Part shown: positions 43,875 to 52,613 of the stretch, piece by piece
How the letters are laid out: each line of letters begins with the position of its first letter
Position numbering within the stretch: position 1 is the first letter of the stretch
NCBI RefSeq assembly: GCF_002879855.1
Contig: NZ_PNYB01000028.1
Span: forward strand, 1 to 64,000
From: Trinickia soli
Lineage (GTDB): Bacteria > Pseudomonadota > Gammaproteobacteria > Burkholderiales > Burkholderiaceae
Length of the DNA: 64,000 nt
Direction: 5' to 3'
Notes under the pieces: model-generated
The model's database searches: none
The model's input: the letters and a program-made list of their open reading frames with translations, nothing else
What the model was told of the DNA's origin: nothing
Program-made: the position numbers and the translations under genes

Positions 43875-45578
43875 ATGATTCGACGATTCACTGTTTGGGC
43901 GTCATCGCGCACGGCGATCGCGGCATCGGCATGCGCGCTGTTTTGTTCATTGCCGTTCAACGCGCGGGCGTTGCCGGCTATGCCGTCGCCGCAGGTCCAA
44001 CTCGTCGAAGGCGTCGTCGAAGGCGATCGCCTGATGACGGGCATCCATCAGGTCAACGTCTTCCGCGGCATTCCCTACGCAGCGCCGCCCGTCGGCGTCA
44101 ACCGCTGGCGCGAGCCGCAACGGTTGGCGCCTTGGACAAGCGTGCGAGATGCCAAGACGTTCGGGCCGCGCTGCATGCAAATGCCCCTGCCCGGCATCCG
44201 GTTTCGCTCGATGAGCATGAACGAAGACTGCCTTTATCTGAACGTCTGGGCGCCTCCATCGAGCAACGACGGCAAGCTTCCCGTGCTCGTCTATTTCCAT
44301 GGCGGCGGCTTTGCGTTCGGCGACGGATCGGAGCCGCGTTACGACGGCGCGCATCTGGCAGCGCGCGGCATGATCGTCGTCACGGTCAACTTTCGGCTCG
44401 GCGCGTTCGGGTTCATGGCGCATCCCGACGCATCGCGCGACAGTGCGGCCGGCGCAACGGGGAACTATGGCTTGCTCGATCAGCAGGCGGCGCTGCGCTG
44501 GGTCCGCGACAACATCGCGCGGTTCGGCGGCAACCCGGCGAAGGTGACGATCGGGGGTGAAACGACCGGAGCGATGGCCGTCAGCGCACATATGGCATCG
44601 CCGTCGTCGCGCGGTCTTTTTGCGCGCGCGATCGGAGAAAGCGGCGGAGCATTCACGCCGAACACCTTCTGGCACCGCGCGAAAGCGGAAAAGATCGCCA
44701 AGGCGTTCGCCACGCGCCTCGGGGCCGACTCGTTCGATGCGCTGCGCGCGATGCCGCCCGAGAAGGTGCAGGCGGCAATGGGTACCCGCCATGACCCTCA
44801 ACCCGCTTTCTGGCCGAACATCGACGGCCAGTTCCTGGCCGACACGCCGGCCGCCGTATTCGAAGCGGGCCAGCAAGCGAACGTGCCGCTACTTCTCGGC
44901 TCCAATTCGCAGGAAAGCCATTTCCGAACCATCTACGGCCCGATCGCGCCCACGGCCGAGAACTGGAACATCATCCTCACCGCGGTCTTCGGCAAGGAAA
45001 TCTCCGAGGCGCACCGGTTCTATCCGGGCAACGACGAGGACGAGATCAACCGATCAGCAGCCGTGCTGGCAAACGATCTGACAACGAGTCACAGCGCGTG
45101 GCGGTGGATGGATCTGCACCGGAACACGGGCCGCGCGCCGGTCTATTTCTATCTGTTCACGCATCGACGGCCGCGGCCCGTTGCCTCGGCTGCGAAGGAG
45201 GCCGAAGCTGAGAACCCGTCTCCCGCCACGGGCGCCCCGCATCGATCGGAAATCGTTTATGCCCTCGCCAATCTCGACGAAGATCGACGCTATCGGTGGA
45301 CCGAGGACGACCGCGCTGTCTCACGGATTTTTTCCGGGTATATCGAGCAGTTCGTCAAGACGGGCAACCCGAACGGCGTCAATGACCGGCAAGCGGATTT
45401 CACCCGGCTTGGGCGCATTTCGAGCGTGGGACGTCTGCCTCATTGGCCTGCCGTGCGGCAAGAGCGCGATGGACTGACCCGGCAGGCGATCGGTACCGAA
45501 ACGGTCACCCTGTGGGATTCGAGCGCCGAACGCCAGGCGTTGATCGAGCGGATCATGCAAGCGCGGTCGAGTCATTGA
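43875..45578 (+). CDS. Exported carboxylesterase-fold protein with Thr at the nucleophile position
   Basis: 567-aa type B carboxylesterase-family protein with a Sec signal (MIRRFTVWASSRTAIAASAC, cleavage near ARALP). Family segments: FRGIPYAAPPVG, EDCLYLNVWAP, the oxyanion hole YFHGGGFAFG and LLDQQAALRWVRDNIARFGG. The nucleophile elbow, normally GESAG, reads GETTG, with Thr230 where the Ser should be (ACG codon at 44562-44564). The acid (LLGSNSQESHF) and His (GAPHRSEIVY) regions are kept. It may be inactive, have a Thr nucleophile, or bind rather than cleave. The stop codon abuts that of the convergent propeller gene. Confidence 0.9.
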   Translation: MIRRFTVWASSRTAIAASACALFCSLPFNARALPAMPSPQVQLVEGVVEGDRLMTGIHQVNVFRGIPYAAPPVGVNRWREPQRLAPWTSVRDAKTFGPRCMQMPLPGIRFRSMSMNEDCLYLNVWAPPSSNDGKLPVLVYFHGGGFAFGDGSEPRYDGAHLAARGMIVVTVNFRLGAFGFMAHPDASRDSAAGATGNYGLLDQQAALRWVRDNIARFGGNPAKVTIGGETTGAMAVSAHMASPSSRGLFARAIGESGGAFTPNTFWHRAKAEKIAKAFATRLGADSFDALRAMPPEKVQAAMGTRHDPQPAFWPNIDGQFLADTPAAVFEAGQQANVPLLLGSNSQESHFRTIYGPIAPTAENWNIILTAVFGKEISEAHRFYPGNDEDEINRSAAVLANDLTTSHSAWRWMDLHRNTGRAPVYFYLFTHRRPRPVASAAKEAEAENPSPATGAPHRSEIVYALANLDEDRRYRWTEDDRAVSRIFSGYIEQFVKTGNPNGVNDRQADFTRLGRISSVGRLPHWPAVRQERDGLTRQAIGTETVTLWDSSAERQALIERIMQARSSH

Positions 45579-46262
45579 TCACTCGCCCGGCACGTCGACC
45601 GTTGCCGAACCATGATCCGAAGCCGCCTTGCGCACCGGGCGGCGAACCACTCGCACTTTTGCGCTTTTGCCCCCGCCGCAAAAGAATCGATCCGCGCCGT
45701 CCGATTCAAGCCCCGCGACGACCATGCCCTCCGGCATCGCAAGTGCTTCGAGCACTTCGCCTGTCTGCGCGTCGACATGCCGGATTTCGCTTTGATCGCC
45801 TTCCCAAGTACCGTGCCACAGTTCGCCGTCGACCCACGTCACCCCGGTTACGAATCGATTCGACTCGATCGCGCGCAGCACCTGGCCCGTTTCGGGATCG
45901 ACCTGGAAGATCTTGCGCTCCGAATAGCGCCCTATCCAGAGCGAGCCTTCGGCCCACGCCAACCCGGCATTTCCGCCGCCGGGCGGCGCGGCAATCGTAC
46001 TGAGCACGCGCCCCGTCGCGAGGTCGATCTTCTGAATCAGATCGTCGGCAAGCTGAAAAATATGCTGCCCATCAAAAGCAGTCCCCGCTCGCGCGGGAAC
46101 GTCGATCGTCCGTTGCGCGTGCCCGTTTGCTGGATCGAGCGCACATAGCCTGTCGCCGGCGGCAAACCATACGTAGCGGCCGTCATACGTCACGCCATGA
46201 ACGGCCTCGATCCCCGGCAGGGGGCCATATTCGCAAAGGATTTCTGCATTCGATGGGTTCAT
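45579..46262 (-). CDS. Beta-propeller protein (SMP-30/YVTN/glutaminyl-cyclase-like)
   Basis: 227-aa cytosolic-looking protein made of repeated strands of the kind GVTYDGRYVWFAAGDRLCAL, GLAWAEGSLWIGRYSERKIF and GVTWVDGELWHGTWEGDQSE, each followed by D-x-x-T-G-x-V turns: a beta-propeller with about five or six blades. No signal peptide. Start MNPSNAEI at 46262 is preferred over 46271. It follows the TPR/wHTH regulator gene by 10 nt, so it is in the same operon and may act as its sensor or target. Function unknown. Confidence 0.75.
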   Translation of the reverse strand: MNPSNAEILCEYGPLPGIEAVHGVTYDGRYVWFAAGDRLCALDPANGHAQRTIDVPARAGTAFDGQHIFQLADDLIQKIDLATGRVLSTIAAPPGGGNAGLAWAEGSLWIGRYSERKIFQVDPETGQVLRAIESNRFVTGVTWVDGELWHGTWEGDQSEIRHVDAQTGEVLEALAMPEGMVVAGLESDGADRFFCGGGKSAKVRVVRRPVRKAASDHGSATVDVPGE

Positions 46263-46272
46263 GGCGCGCATC

Positions 46273-47493
46273 CTAAACGTTCGGTAGCGGAGAGGGGAGT
46301 AACAACGTAGTCGCGAATCCGACGACGGGCGACGTCATCCATCGGCGCGCCCGCCCTTCGCCTACGGCTTCGATCCTGCCTGCCGATGCAAGCGCATCGA
46401 GCGCGCGCTGCACTGCGCGTTGGCTCGCGCCCAACGCCAACGCCAACGCGGAACTCGACCACAATTGACCGTCGGCGAGCAACGCGAGGACCGCCGCGTG
46501 CTTGTCCTCGAATGGTCGAGCCAGAACGACGACATCATGCGCGCCGTCAGGCATCAACGCGAAGCCCCGCTTCGTTGCCGTCACGTCGGCCAGCGTGCTC
46601 AACAGGGCTCGCAGACGGCCGATCTCGACGCGCAATCGCACCCGGTGTGACTCGTCGGAGAATTTCGTTCTGAACGCCTTGTGGATCAACTCTTCTCTCG
46701 CGACGTCTTGCGGCCATGCGTCGGCGAGAATGCGTGCAAGTGCAAACAACACGGGACGCGTGGCCAGCGGGATGGTCCTGTTCGCATCACGCACGACATA
46801 ACGACAGGCATCGACGATCAAACGCTGCTGCGAGGACAACGCCTGCACTTGCTCCAGGGTCAGCGGCGTGGCCTGCCCTTGCGACACCAGGTGTGCGGCC
46901 GGTTCGACGAGCGAGCGCGCCGCGTCGTCCACCTCGGCCATCAACGCAGCGATTCCCGATGCACGCGCCGCTCGTGCCGCGCGCTCGAACGCATCGCGCG
47001 CGGCACGAGCGTCCAGACAACGCACTGCAATGCCGGCAGCAATCAATTCGTGCGTCGCGCGCAATGCCGGTGGAAACGAAGCAGGAGGACGATCGGCCAG
47101 CGCTTCATGTGCATCGTCGAGTCGCCCGAGCAGCAACAGACGCCGCGCAGCCAGATTGCGCGCATGAGCCGCGTTGATTCGATCGCCGTGCACTTCGAGC
47201 GTCGCCCGCGCTTCATCCAGCGATTGTTCGGGCCAGCGCAAATCGCGCGATGCGAGCGCGACCTCGGCCTCTGCGACGATACAACGAGCGCGGGCGAGCG
47301 GCTGCTTCGGCCCGAATGCGCGCGCCGCACGGCGCAACAACTGCTTCGCGCGAACGAGATCGCCGAGTTGGGCCATGGCGATACCGCGCAACGCGAGCCC
47401 CGGCGCGTCCTCGCGCAGCAACACGCCGTTCAGCGCGGCGAGCGGATCACCGGCCGCCAATGCGCGCGCGGCCGCGGCGATCAATGAGTCCAT
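46273..47493 (-). CDS. TPR-like regulator with C-terminal winged helix
   Basis: 406-aa protein. Residues about 1-200 are Ala-rich helical repeats of TPR type (GIAMAQLGDLVRAKQLLRRA, LLLLGRLDDAHEAL). Residues about 215-330 resemble an OmpR/BTAD-like DNA-binding segment (VRLRVEIGRLRALLSTLADV then KRGFALMP). A final winged helix is at about 335-390 (LLADGQLWSSSALALALGAS, RAVQRALDALASAGRIEAVG). No signal peptide. The divergent promoter with DUF899 carries a perfect palindrome, so it probably controls itself and DUF899-DUF2182 (inferred). Confidence 0.75.
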   Translation of the reverse strand: MDSLIAAAARALAAGDPLAALNGVLLREDAPGLALRGIAMAQLGDLVRAKQLLRRAARAFGPKQPLARARCIVAEAEVALASRDLRWPEQSLDEARATLEVHGDRINAAHARNLAARRLLLLGRLDDAHEALADRPPASFPPALRATHELIAAGIAVRCLDARAARDAFERAARAARASGIAALMAEVDDAARSLVEPAAHLVSQGQATPLTLEQVQALSSQQRLIVDACRYVVRDANRTIPLATRPVLFALARILADAWPQDVAREELIHKAFRTKFSDESHRVRLRVEIGRLRALLSTLADVTATKRGFALMPDGAHDVVVLARPFEDKHAAVLALLADGQLWSSSALALALGASQRAVQRALDALASAGRIEAVGEGRARRWMTSPVVGFATTLLLPSPLPNV

Positions 47494-47549
47494 TCGAATC
47501 CCGACACACTTGTCACTCCCACCGTTGGATGCGGGTCACTAATCTAGCA

Positions 47550-47563
47550 CGTGACATGTCACG
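47550..47563. promoter_or_regulatory. Perfect 14-bp palindrome in the divergent promoter
   Basis: CGTGACATGTCACG (47550-47563) lies midway between the TPR/wHTH regulator gene and the DUF899 gene; a second ACATGT follows directly (47564-47569). Perfect symmetry and position make it the best operator candidate for the adjacent regulator. Confidence 0.6.
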
Positions 47564-47647
47564 ACATGTGGCCGCCTCGTCGACGCAGATTCTGCATGCC
47601 ATACGACGACGATGCGACGAATGACCAACGATCCGACGGAGTCAATC

Positions 47648-48412
47648 ATGACGACACATGCAACAGGAACCCGCGACGAGTGGCTCGCCGCCCGTCTCGC
47701 GCTGCTCGAAGCCGAAAAGGCGCTGACGCGGCGCAGCGATGAACTTGCGCGCCAGCGACAGGCCCTGCCCTGGGTGCGCATCGACAAAGACTACCGATTC
47801 GATACGGAGCGCGGAACCGTATCGCTGCCCGACCTTTTCGACGGGCGCTCGCAGTTGCTCGTCTATCACTTCATGTTCGGGCCTGATTACAAGGCCGGCT
47901 GCCCGTCATGCTCCGCAATCGCCGATACGTTCAACGGGTTTCACGTTCATCTGGCCAATCACGACGTGACGCTGACCGCCGTCTCGCGCGCGTCGCTGGA
48001 CAAGCTGCAGGCGTACCAGCGTCGTATGGGTTGGTCGTTTCCGTGGGCCTCGTCGGGCGACAGCGAATTCAACTTCGATTTCAACGTGTCGTTCACGGAG
48101 ATGCAACAGCGCGATGGCGAAGTCGAATACAACTATGAGCGCGGCGGACACGCAATGGACATGGACCCCGTCCCGCCGACCGTCGAGCAGTTTGCGCAGA
48201 CCTGCGGGACCAATGCGAAGACCTATTCAAGGGATCGGCCAGGGGTCAGTGCGTTCGTGCTCGAAGACGGGGTCGTTTATCACACGTATTCGACCTATGC
48301 GCGTGGGCTCGATGCGCTGTGGGGCATGTATCAATGGATCGATCGCGCACCGCTCGGTCGCAACGAAACGGGCCCCTGGTGGAAGCGGCACGACGAGTAC
48401 GCGGCCCGGTGA
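47648..48412 (+). CDS. DUF899-family thioredoxin-like protein
   Basis: 254-aa protein of the DUF899 family (thioredoxin fold). Visible: LPWVRIDKDYRFDTERG, YHFMFGPDYKAGCPSCS with a CPSC motif at the thioredoxin active-site position, and the late STYARGLDALWGMYQWID. Cytoplasmic. Redox role inferred from the fold only. Its stop overlaps the GTG of the DUF2182 gene, a known gene pair. Confidence 0.88.
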   Translation: MTTHATGTRDEWLAARLALLEAEKALTRRSDELARQRQALPWVRIDKDYRFDTERGTVSLPDLFDGRSQLLVYHFMFGPDYKAGCPSCSAIADTFNGFHVHLANHDVTLTAVSRASLDKLQAYQRRMGWSFPWASSGDSEFNFDFNVSFTEMQQRDGEVEYNYERGGHAMDMDPVPPTVEQFAQTCGTNAKTYSRDRPGVSAFVLEDGVVYHTYSTYARGLDALWGMYQWIDRAPLGRNETGPWWKRHDEYAAR

Positions 48413-49113
48413 GACCCGCCATGGGCGCGCTGCCTATGCCCGGCGACTGGTTCATGTCCGCCATGTGGCTACCGATGTGCGGCCAGACATGGCTCGACGC
48501 CGCGGCAACGTTCACCGGCAACTGGGCGCTCATGATGACGCCGATGATGCTGCCCGCACTGTACCGTGCGTTACGGGCGCATTGGACGCGCGCCCGTCTC
48601 GTGGGGGATGAGCGCCCCGCATCTTCGACGTTGTGGATCGGCGTGGGCTATTGTCTCGCATGGACGGCAGCCGGAACGATGGCGTTTGCCGTCGGCGCCG
48701 CGCTGGCGGCCAACATCATGCGATCCAGTGCGCTCGCGCGTGCGATGCCCGTTTGCGCCGGCATCGTCATCGCCTTCGCGGGGTTCGTCCAATGTTCCGC
48801 ATGGAAGGCCCGCCGCATCGCGTACTGTAGAGCGACGCCGCGGCATACTGCAGCGGGCGCCTTCGATCTACGGCGTGCGCTCGGGCACGGGCTTCGACTG
48901 GCGCTTCACGAAGGCTATGGCTGCGCCAATCTGATGGGGGCGCTATTCGCCCTCGGCGCCATGGACCTGTATGCGATGTTTGCAATCACCGTCGCGATGG
49001 TGCTCGAACATTGGGCGCCGTTGGGCGGACGCACCTTCAAATGCATCGGGTTCATACTCATTGCCATCGGCGCTTTCCTCATTAGCCGGGCGATGCGCCA
49101 TACCACTACGTAA
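48409..49113 (+). CDS. DUF2182-family integral membrane protein
   Basis: 234-aa inner-membrane protein with about six helices, of the DUF2182 family (predicted metal-binding). Met-rich segments WALMMTPMMLPALYRA and, later, HEGYGCANLMGALFALGAMDL are hallmarks. The GTG at 48409 overlaps the DUF899 stop (GTGA), suggesting translational coupling; ATG at 48421 is an alternative. It probably works with the DUF899 protein at the membrane; the reaction is unknown. Confidence 0.85.
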   Translation: MRPAMGALPMPGDWFMSAMWLPMCGQTWLDAAATFTGNWALMMTPMMLPALYRALRAHWTRARLVGDERPASSTLWIGVGYCLAWTAAGTMAFAVGAALAANIMRSSALARAMPVCAGIVIAFAGFVQCSAWKARRIAYCRATPRHTAAGAFDLRRALGHGLRLALHEGYGCANLMGALFALGAMDLYAMFAITVAMVLEHWAPLGGRTFKCIGFILIAIGAFLISRAMRHTTT

Positions 49114-49338
49114 TTCTACGTAGCACCCTTAAGTAGTTGTGCGCTTGCGCGCCAATATGCGAAACGCAAATACTACGCCCGTCAATTGCATGCGATGGCG
49201 CGAGAATGCACGCGCCTTTTACGCCATCGACCATCGCATTTGGCTCGATTCATCCCACGATATTCAATAAAGACAGAGAGTGGGCAGTCGCAGTTTAAAA
49301 GACGCCCATCGCGTAATTGCCGGCCCCTAAGGAGCATC

Positions 49339-49542
49339 ATGGAGACCCCGACCTCGACCCCGCCGCGCCGTGCGTGGCTACCGCTTATTTTGCTATTGCC
49401 TTATCTGGCACTGCTGTGGCTGCCGTTCTATAACGGCGCGCCCCCCTCGCTGCTCGGCTTCCCGTTCTTCTATTGGTACCAATTCCTCTGGGTGCCGATT
49501 ACTTCGCTGCTGATGTACGTTGTCTACCGGAGCGCCAAATGA
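49339..49542 (+). CDS. DUF3311-family small membrane protein
   Basis: 67-aa protein with two predicted helices (PLILLLPYLALLWLPFYNG and FYWYQFLWVPITSLLMYVVY), typical of DUF3311, which is nearly always encoded just before an SSS-family symporter. A strong TAAGGAG precedes the ATG. The stop overlaps the symporter ATG (ATGA). Probably a small accessory subunit of the transporter. Confidence 0.92.
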   Translation: METPTSTPPRRAWLPLILLLPYLALLWLPFYNGAPPSLLGFPFFYWYQFLWVPITSLLMYVVYRSAK

Positions 49543-51044
49543 ACCCGTTGACCCAGTCCGCTCCGATCAATACGACCGCTCTGGCGATCTTCATCGCATT
49601 CTTCGCACTGATTACGGTGCTCGGCTTTGTCGCGGCGCGCTGGAAACGCGGCGACCTTACGCAATTGCATGAGTGGGGACTCGGCGGCCGCCAATTCGGC
49701 ACCGTCATTTCGTGGTTCCTCGTGGGCGGCGATTTCTATACGGCATATACGGTCATTGCCGTCCCCGCGCTCGTCTATTCAGTCGGCGCATATGGTTTCT
49801 TCGCACTGCCCTACACGATCATCGTCTATCCGTTCGTGTTCGCCGTGATGCCGAAACTATGGCAGGCATGCCATCGCGGCAATCACATCACCGCGGCCGA
49901 TTATGTGCAAGGCGTGTTCGGCGGCAAATGGTTCCCTGCCGCCATCGCGTTGACCGGCATCGTCGCCACGATGCCCTATATCGCGCTGCAGCTCGTCGGC
50001 ATGCAAGTGGTCATCAAGAGCCTGGGCATCACCGGCGAATTGCCGCTCATCATCGCGTTCGTGATTCTCGCTCTCTATACGTATGCGAGCGGCTTGCGGG
50101 CACCGGCGATGATCGCGTTCGTCAAGGACATCATGATTTACATCGTCGTGATCGTCGCGGTGTGCTGGATTCCGACGAAGCTCGGCGGCTACGGCGCGCT
50201 GTTCGATATCGCCGACAAGCACTTCGCAGCCAAGGGCGGCGCCACGGGCATTTTGCTGAAGCCGTCGCAGTTCACGGCTTATGCGACGCTTGCGCTCGGC
50301 TCCGCGCTCGCCGCATTCATGTATCCGCACACGATGACGGGCGTGCTCTCGTCGAGATCGGCTGCCACCGTCAAGAAGAATGCGATCTTCCTACCGGCCT
50401 ACACCATTCTGCTCGGGCTGATCGCATTGCTCGGCTACATGGCGATCGCCGCGGGCGTGCACGTGAAGTCGCCATCCGATGTCGTGCCCGCGTTGTTCCT
50501 CACGCTGTTCCCGTCGTGGTTCGTCGGCTTCGCGGCCGCAGCGATTGCAATCAGTGCGTTGGTGCCGGCGGCGATCATGTCGATCGGTGCTGCCAATCTG
50601 TTCACGCGCAATCTCTACAAGCCGCTGATCGCACCGAACGCTACGCCTGAGAAGGAAGCGTCGAATGCGAAGCTCGTCTCGCTGGTCGTCAAGTTCGGTG
50701 CGCTCGTCTTCATCATCGCGCTGCCGACTCAATACGCGATCGATATGCAACTGCTCGGCGGCGTCTGGATTCTGCAGATTTTCCCGGCTGTGGTTTTCTC
50801 GCTCTACACGCGACGCTTGAGCACGCCGGGCCTGTTCCTCGGCTGGTTTGCGGGGATTTCACTGGGTACAGTGCTCGCAGCGATGCAAGGGCTCAAGCCT
50901 GTCTATGCGCTGCATTTCGCCGGTGCTACGTACCCGACGTATATCGGTTTGATCGCGTTGGTCGTCAATGTTGTCGTCACGGTCGTCGTATCGGCCGTGA
51001 CAGTGAAGAATCAGGCCGCGAACGTGAAAGTCGCGGCGCAATAA
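49539..51044 (+). CDS. Sodium:solute symporter (SSS family, monocarboxylate type)
   Basis: 501-aa transporter with about 13 helices. SSS features: LHEWGLGGRQFGTVISWFLVGGDFYTAYT near the start (split here as EWGLGGRQFG and FLVGGDFYTAYT), GLRAPAMIAFVKDIMIY and AAAIAISALVPAAIMSIGAAN, which contains the sodium-site serines. With a DUF3311 partner this resembles MctP-type uptake systems for lactate, pyruvate or other monocarboxylates. Substrate inferred from family. A terminator follows directly. Confidence 0.92.
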   Translation: MNPLTQSAPINTTALAIFIAFFALITVLGFVAARWKRGDLTQLHEWGLGGRQFGTVISWFLVGGDFYTAYTVIAVPALVYSVGAYGFFALPYTIIVYPFVFAVMPKLWQACHRGNHITAADYVQGVFGGKWFPAAIALTGIVATMPYIALQLVGMQVVIKSLGITGELPLIIAFVILALYTYASGLRAPAMIAFVKDIMIYIVVIVAVCWIPTKLGGYGALFDIADKHFAAKGGATGILLKPSQFTAYATLALGSALAAFMYPHTMTGVLSSRSAATVKKNAIFLPAYTILLGLIALLGYMAIAAGVHVKSPSDVVPALFLTLFPSWFVGFAAAAIAISALVPAAIMSIGAANLFTRNLYKPLIAPNATPEKEASNAKLVSLVVKFGALVFIIALPTQYAIDMQLLGGVWILQIFPAVVFSLYTRRLSTPGLFLGWFAGISLGTVLAAMQGLKPVYALHFAGATYPTYIGLIALVVNVVVTVVVSAVTVKNQAANVKVAAQ

Positions 51045-51060
51045 GCGCTATCGCTCCAAC

Positions 51061-51091
51061 AACGGCCGTCGCAACGACGGCCGTTTTTTTT
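51061..51091 (+). terminator. Rho-independent terminator after the symporter gene
   Basis: Perfect 11-bp stem AACGGCCGTCG (51061-51071) with CGACGGCCGTT (51075-51085), CAA loop, then a run of eight T. It lies just after the symporter and before the end of the convergent PepSY gene. Confidence 0.93.
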
Positions 51092-51125
51092 CGACCCGCT
51101 CGTCAGTTGCGCGCGAGCCGATCGT

Positions 51126-52613
51126 CTAAACGTTCGCGCCTGTCTGCCGGCGCGCCTTTCGTATGGCGCGTGTGTCAAACATCGCACGATCGATCAGCCA
51201 CACGCCGACAAGCGTCAGCCCCATCAGCGGGAACACGATGCCGAGCACGACGAGCGCGGCCTTCCACGCCCGCATCGGGGGTCCTTCCCGCTCCCGGCTC
51301 GGCGCGCCGAGCGCACCGGCGGGCCGACGCTTCCACCACATCACGAAACCCGTCACCGCCATCGCAGCGAGCCCCAATGAAATCGCCGCGCAAACGATTT
51401 GATTGGCCACGCCGAAATAACGCCCCATGTGCAGGGCGGTACCATACGACACAGCCTTTGCAATCGGACCATAGTCGCGATAGCGGATGTCCTTCAGCAC
51501 GGTTGCGCTGTACTGATCGAGGTAGAGCGTGCGCTCGCGTTGCGGATCGTCGGGGAAGTAGCTGACGGTATAGACTCCGTCGCGTCCTTGCGGGAACGCG
51601 ATCTCGTACCCATTCGTCAAACCGAGTGAACGCAGTCGGCTCACGATGCGCCCGAGCGGCAAACGCTGCGCGGCCGCGTGAACCGGGGCCTTCGGCACAG
51701 GCATCGCGCCCACGGCCCACGGCACGTTCGACAACGGCATATCGTCCATCACCATGCCGGGCATTGAATCGGCATTGCTCGATTGGACCGGCTGCGCCGA
51801 CTGCTTCTGTTGCTTCGTCGCAGGCACTTCAGCCGACTCGCCCGCTTGCGTCCCGTTGCCCCCGTTCACCCCTGGCATCGTCGAATGAAGCGGCAAGCCG
51901 CCCCATGCGCCGGGCGGTGCACCGAGTTTCGCGGTGGTCGCTAACGACTTGAAGTGTTTGCCCCAGGATCCGGTCCACGGCAGGCCCGTGACGATGAACG
52001 CTATCGCACCGACCGCGAGCCAGATGCCCATCACGGCATGGATGCTCTTCCACAACGGGCGCCCGCGTAAAGCCAGTTTCGGCCAAAACAGTTCGTGAAC
52101 GCGAGCCGTCTCCCTCGGCCACCAGAGCGCGATGCCGGTGCCGATCATCACGAGCGTCCAGCATGCGGCCAGTTCCATCAACAGCTCGCCCGGCTTACCG
52201 AGCAAGAGCTTTCGATGCAGCATCCGGTCGATCTGCATGAAGCGGCGTTCGACGCTCAACGTACCCAACACCACACCCGTATAGGGATTCACATAGACGC
52301 TCTCGCGTTCTCCGTTTGGCAGCCGAAATACGAATTCGGCACTGCGCGCAGGGTCGTCCGTCACGCGCGCGCTGCTTGGCGTGGCGCCGGCCGGCATCGC
52401 GGCAGCCGCGCTCGCCAGCAACGATTCCTCAGACAGCCTCGGCTTCATTTGCGGCTCGACCAACAGGCGCTGCGGATAAAGCAATGGCTCGATCTGCGGT
52501 TGAAAGCAATAGAGCGTGCCCGTGACGGCAAGCACGATCAACAGCGGCATCACGAAGAGAGCCGCATAGAAATGCCAACGCCAAAGCGTTCGATAACCGG
52601 TGTTCTGCATCAT
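51126..52613 (-). CDS. PepSY-domain membrane protein with Met-rich periplasmic segment
   Basis: 495-aa inner-membrane protein of the PepSY_TM group with four main helices (about 15-38, 145-165, 192-212, 385-410) plus one near 440-465. PepSY-type periplasmic parts lie at about 60-125 and 310-375. Between them, residues 284-304 read SMPGMVMDDMPLSNVP and on to AMPVP, rich in Met and Asp, with nearby His, a composition typical of copper-binding loops. The ATG at 52613 overlaps the stop of the TonB-receptor gene by one base (TGATG), so the two are translationally coupled. Likely an assistant, possibly a metal reductase, for the imported ligand. Confidence 0.88.
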   Translation of the reverse strand: MMQNTGYRTLWRWHFYAALFVMPLLIVLAVTGTLYCFQPQIEPLLYPQRLLVEPQMKPRLSEESLLASAAAAMPAGATPSSARVTDDPARSAEFVFRLPNGERESVYVNPYTGVVLGTLSVERRFMQIDRMLHRKLLLGKPGELLMELAACWTLVMIGTGIALWWPRETARVHELFWPKLALRGRPLWKSIHAVMGIWLAVGAIAFIVTGLPWTGSWGKHFKSLATTAKLGAPPGAWGGLPLHSTMPGVNGGNGTQAGESAEVPATKQQKQSAQPVQSSNADSMPGMVMDDMPLSNVPWAVGAMPVPKAPVHAAAQRLPLGRIVSRLRSLGLTNGYEIAFPQGRDGVYTVSYFPDDPQRERTLYLDQYSATVLKDIRYRDYGPIAKAVSYGTALHMGRYFGVANQIVCAAISLGLAAMAVTGFVMWWKRRPAGALGAPSREREGPPMRAWKAALVVLGIVFPLMGLTLVGVWLIDRAMFDTRAIRKARRQTGANV

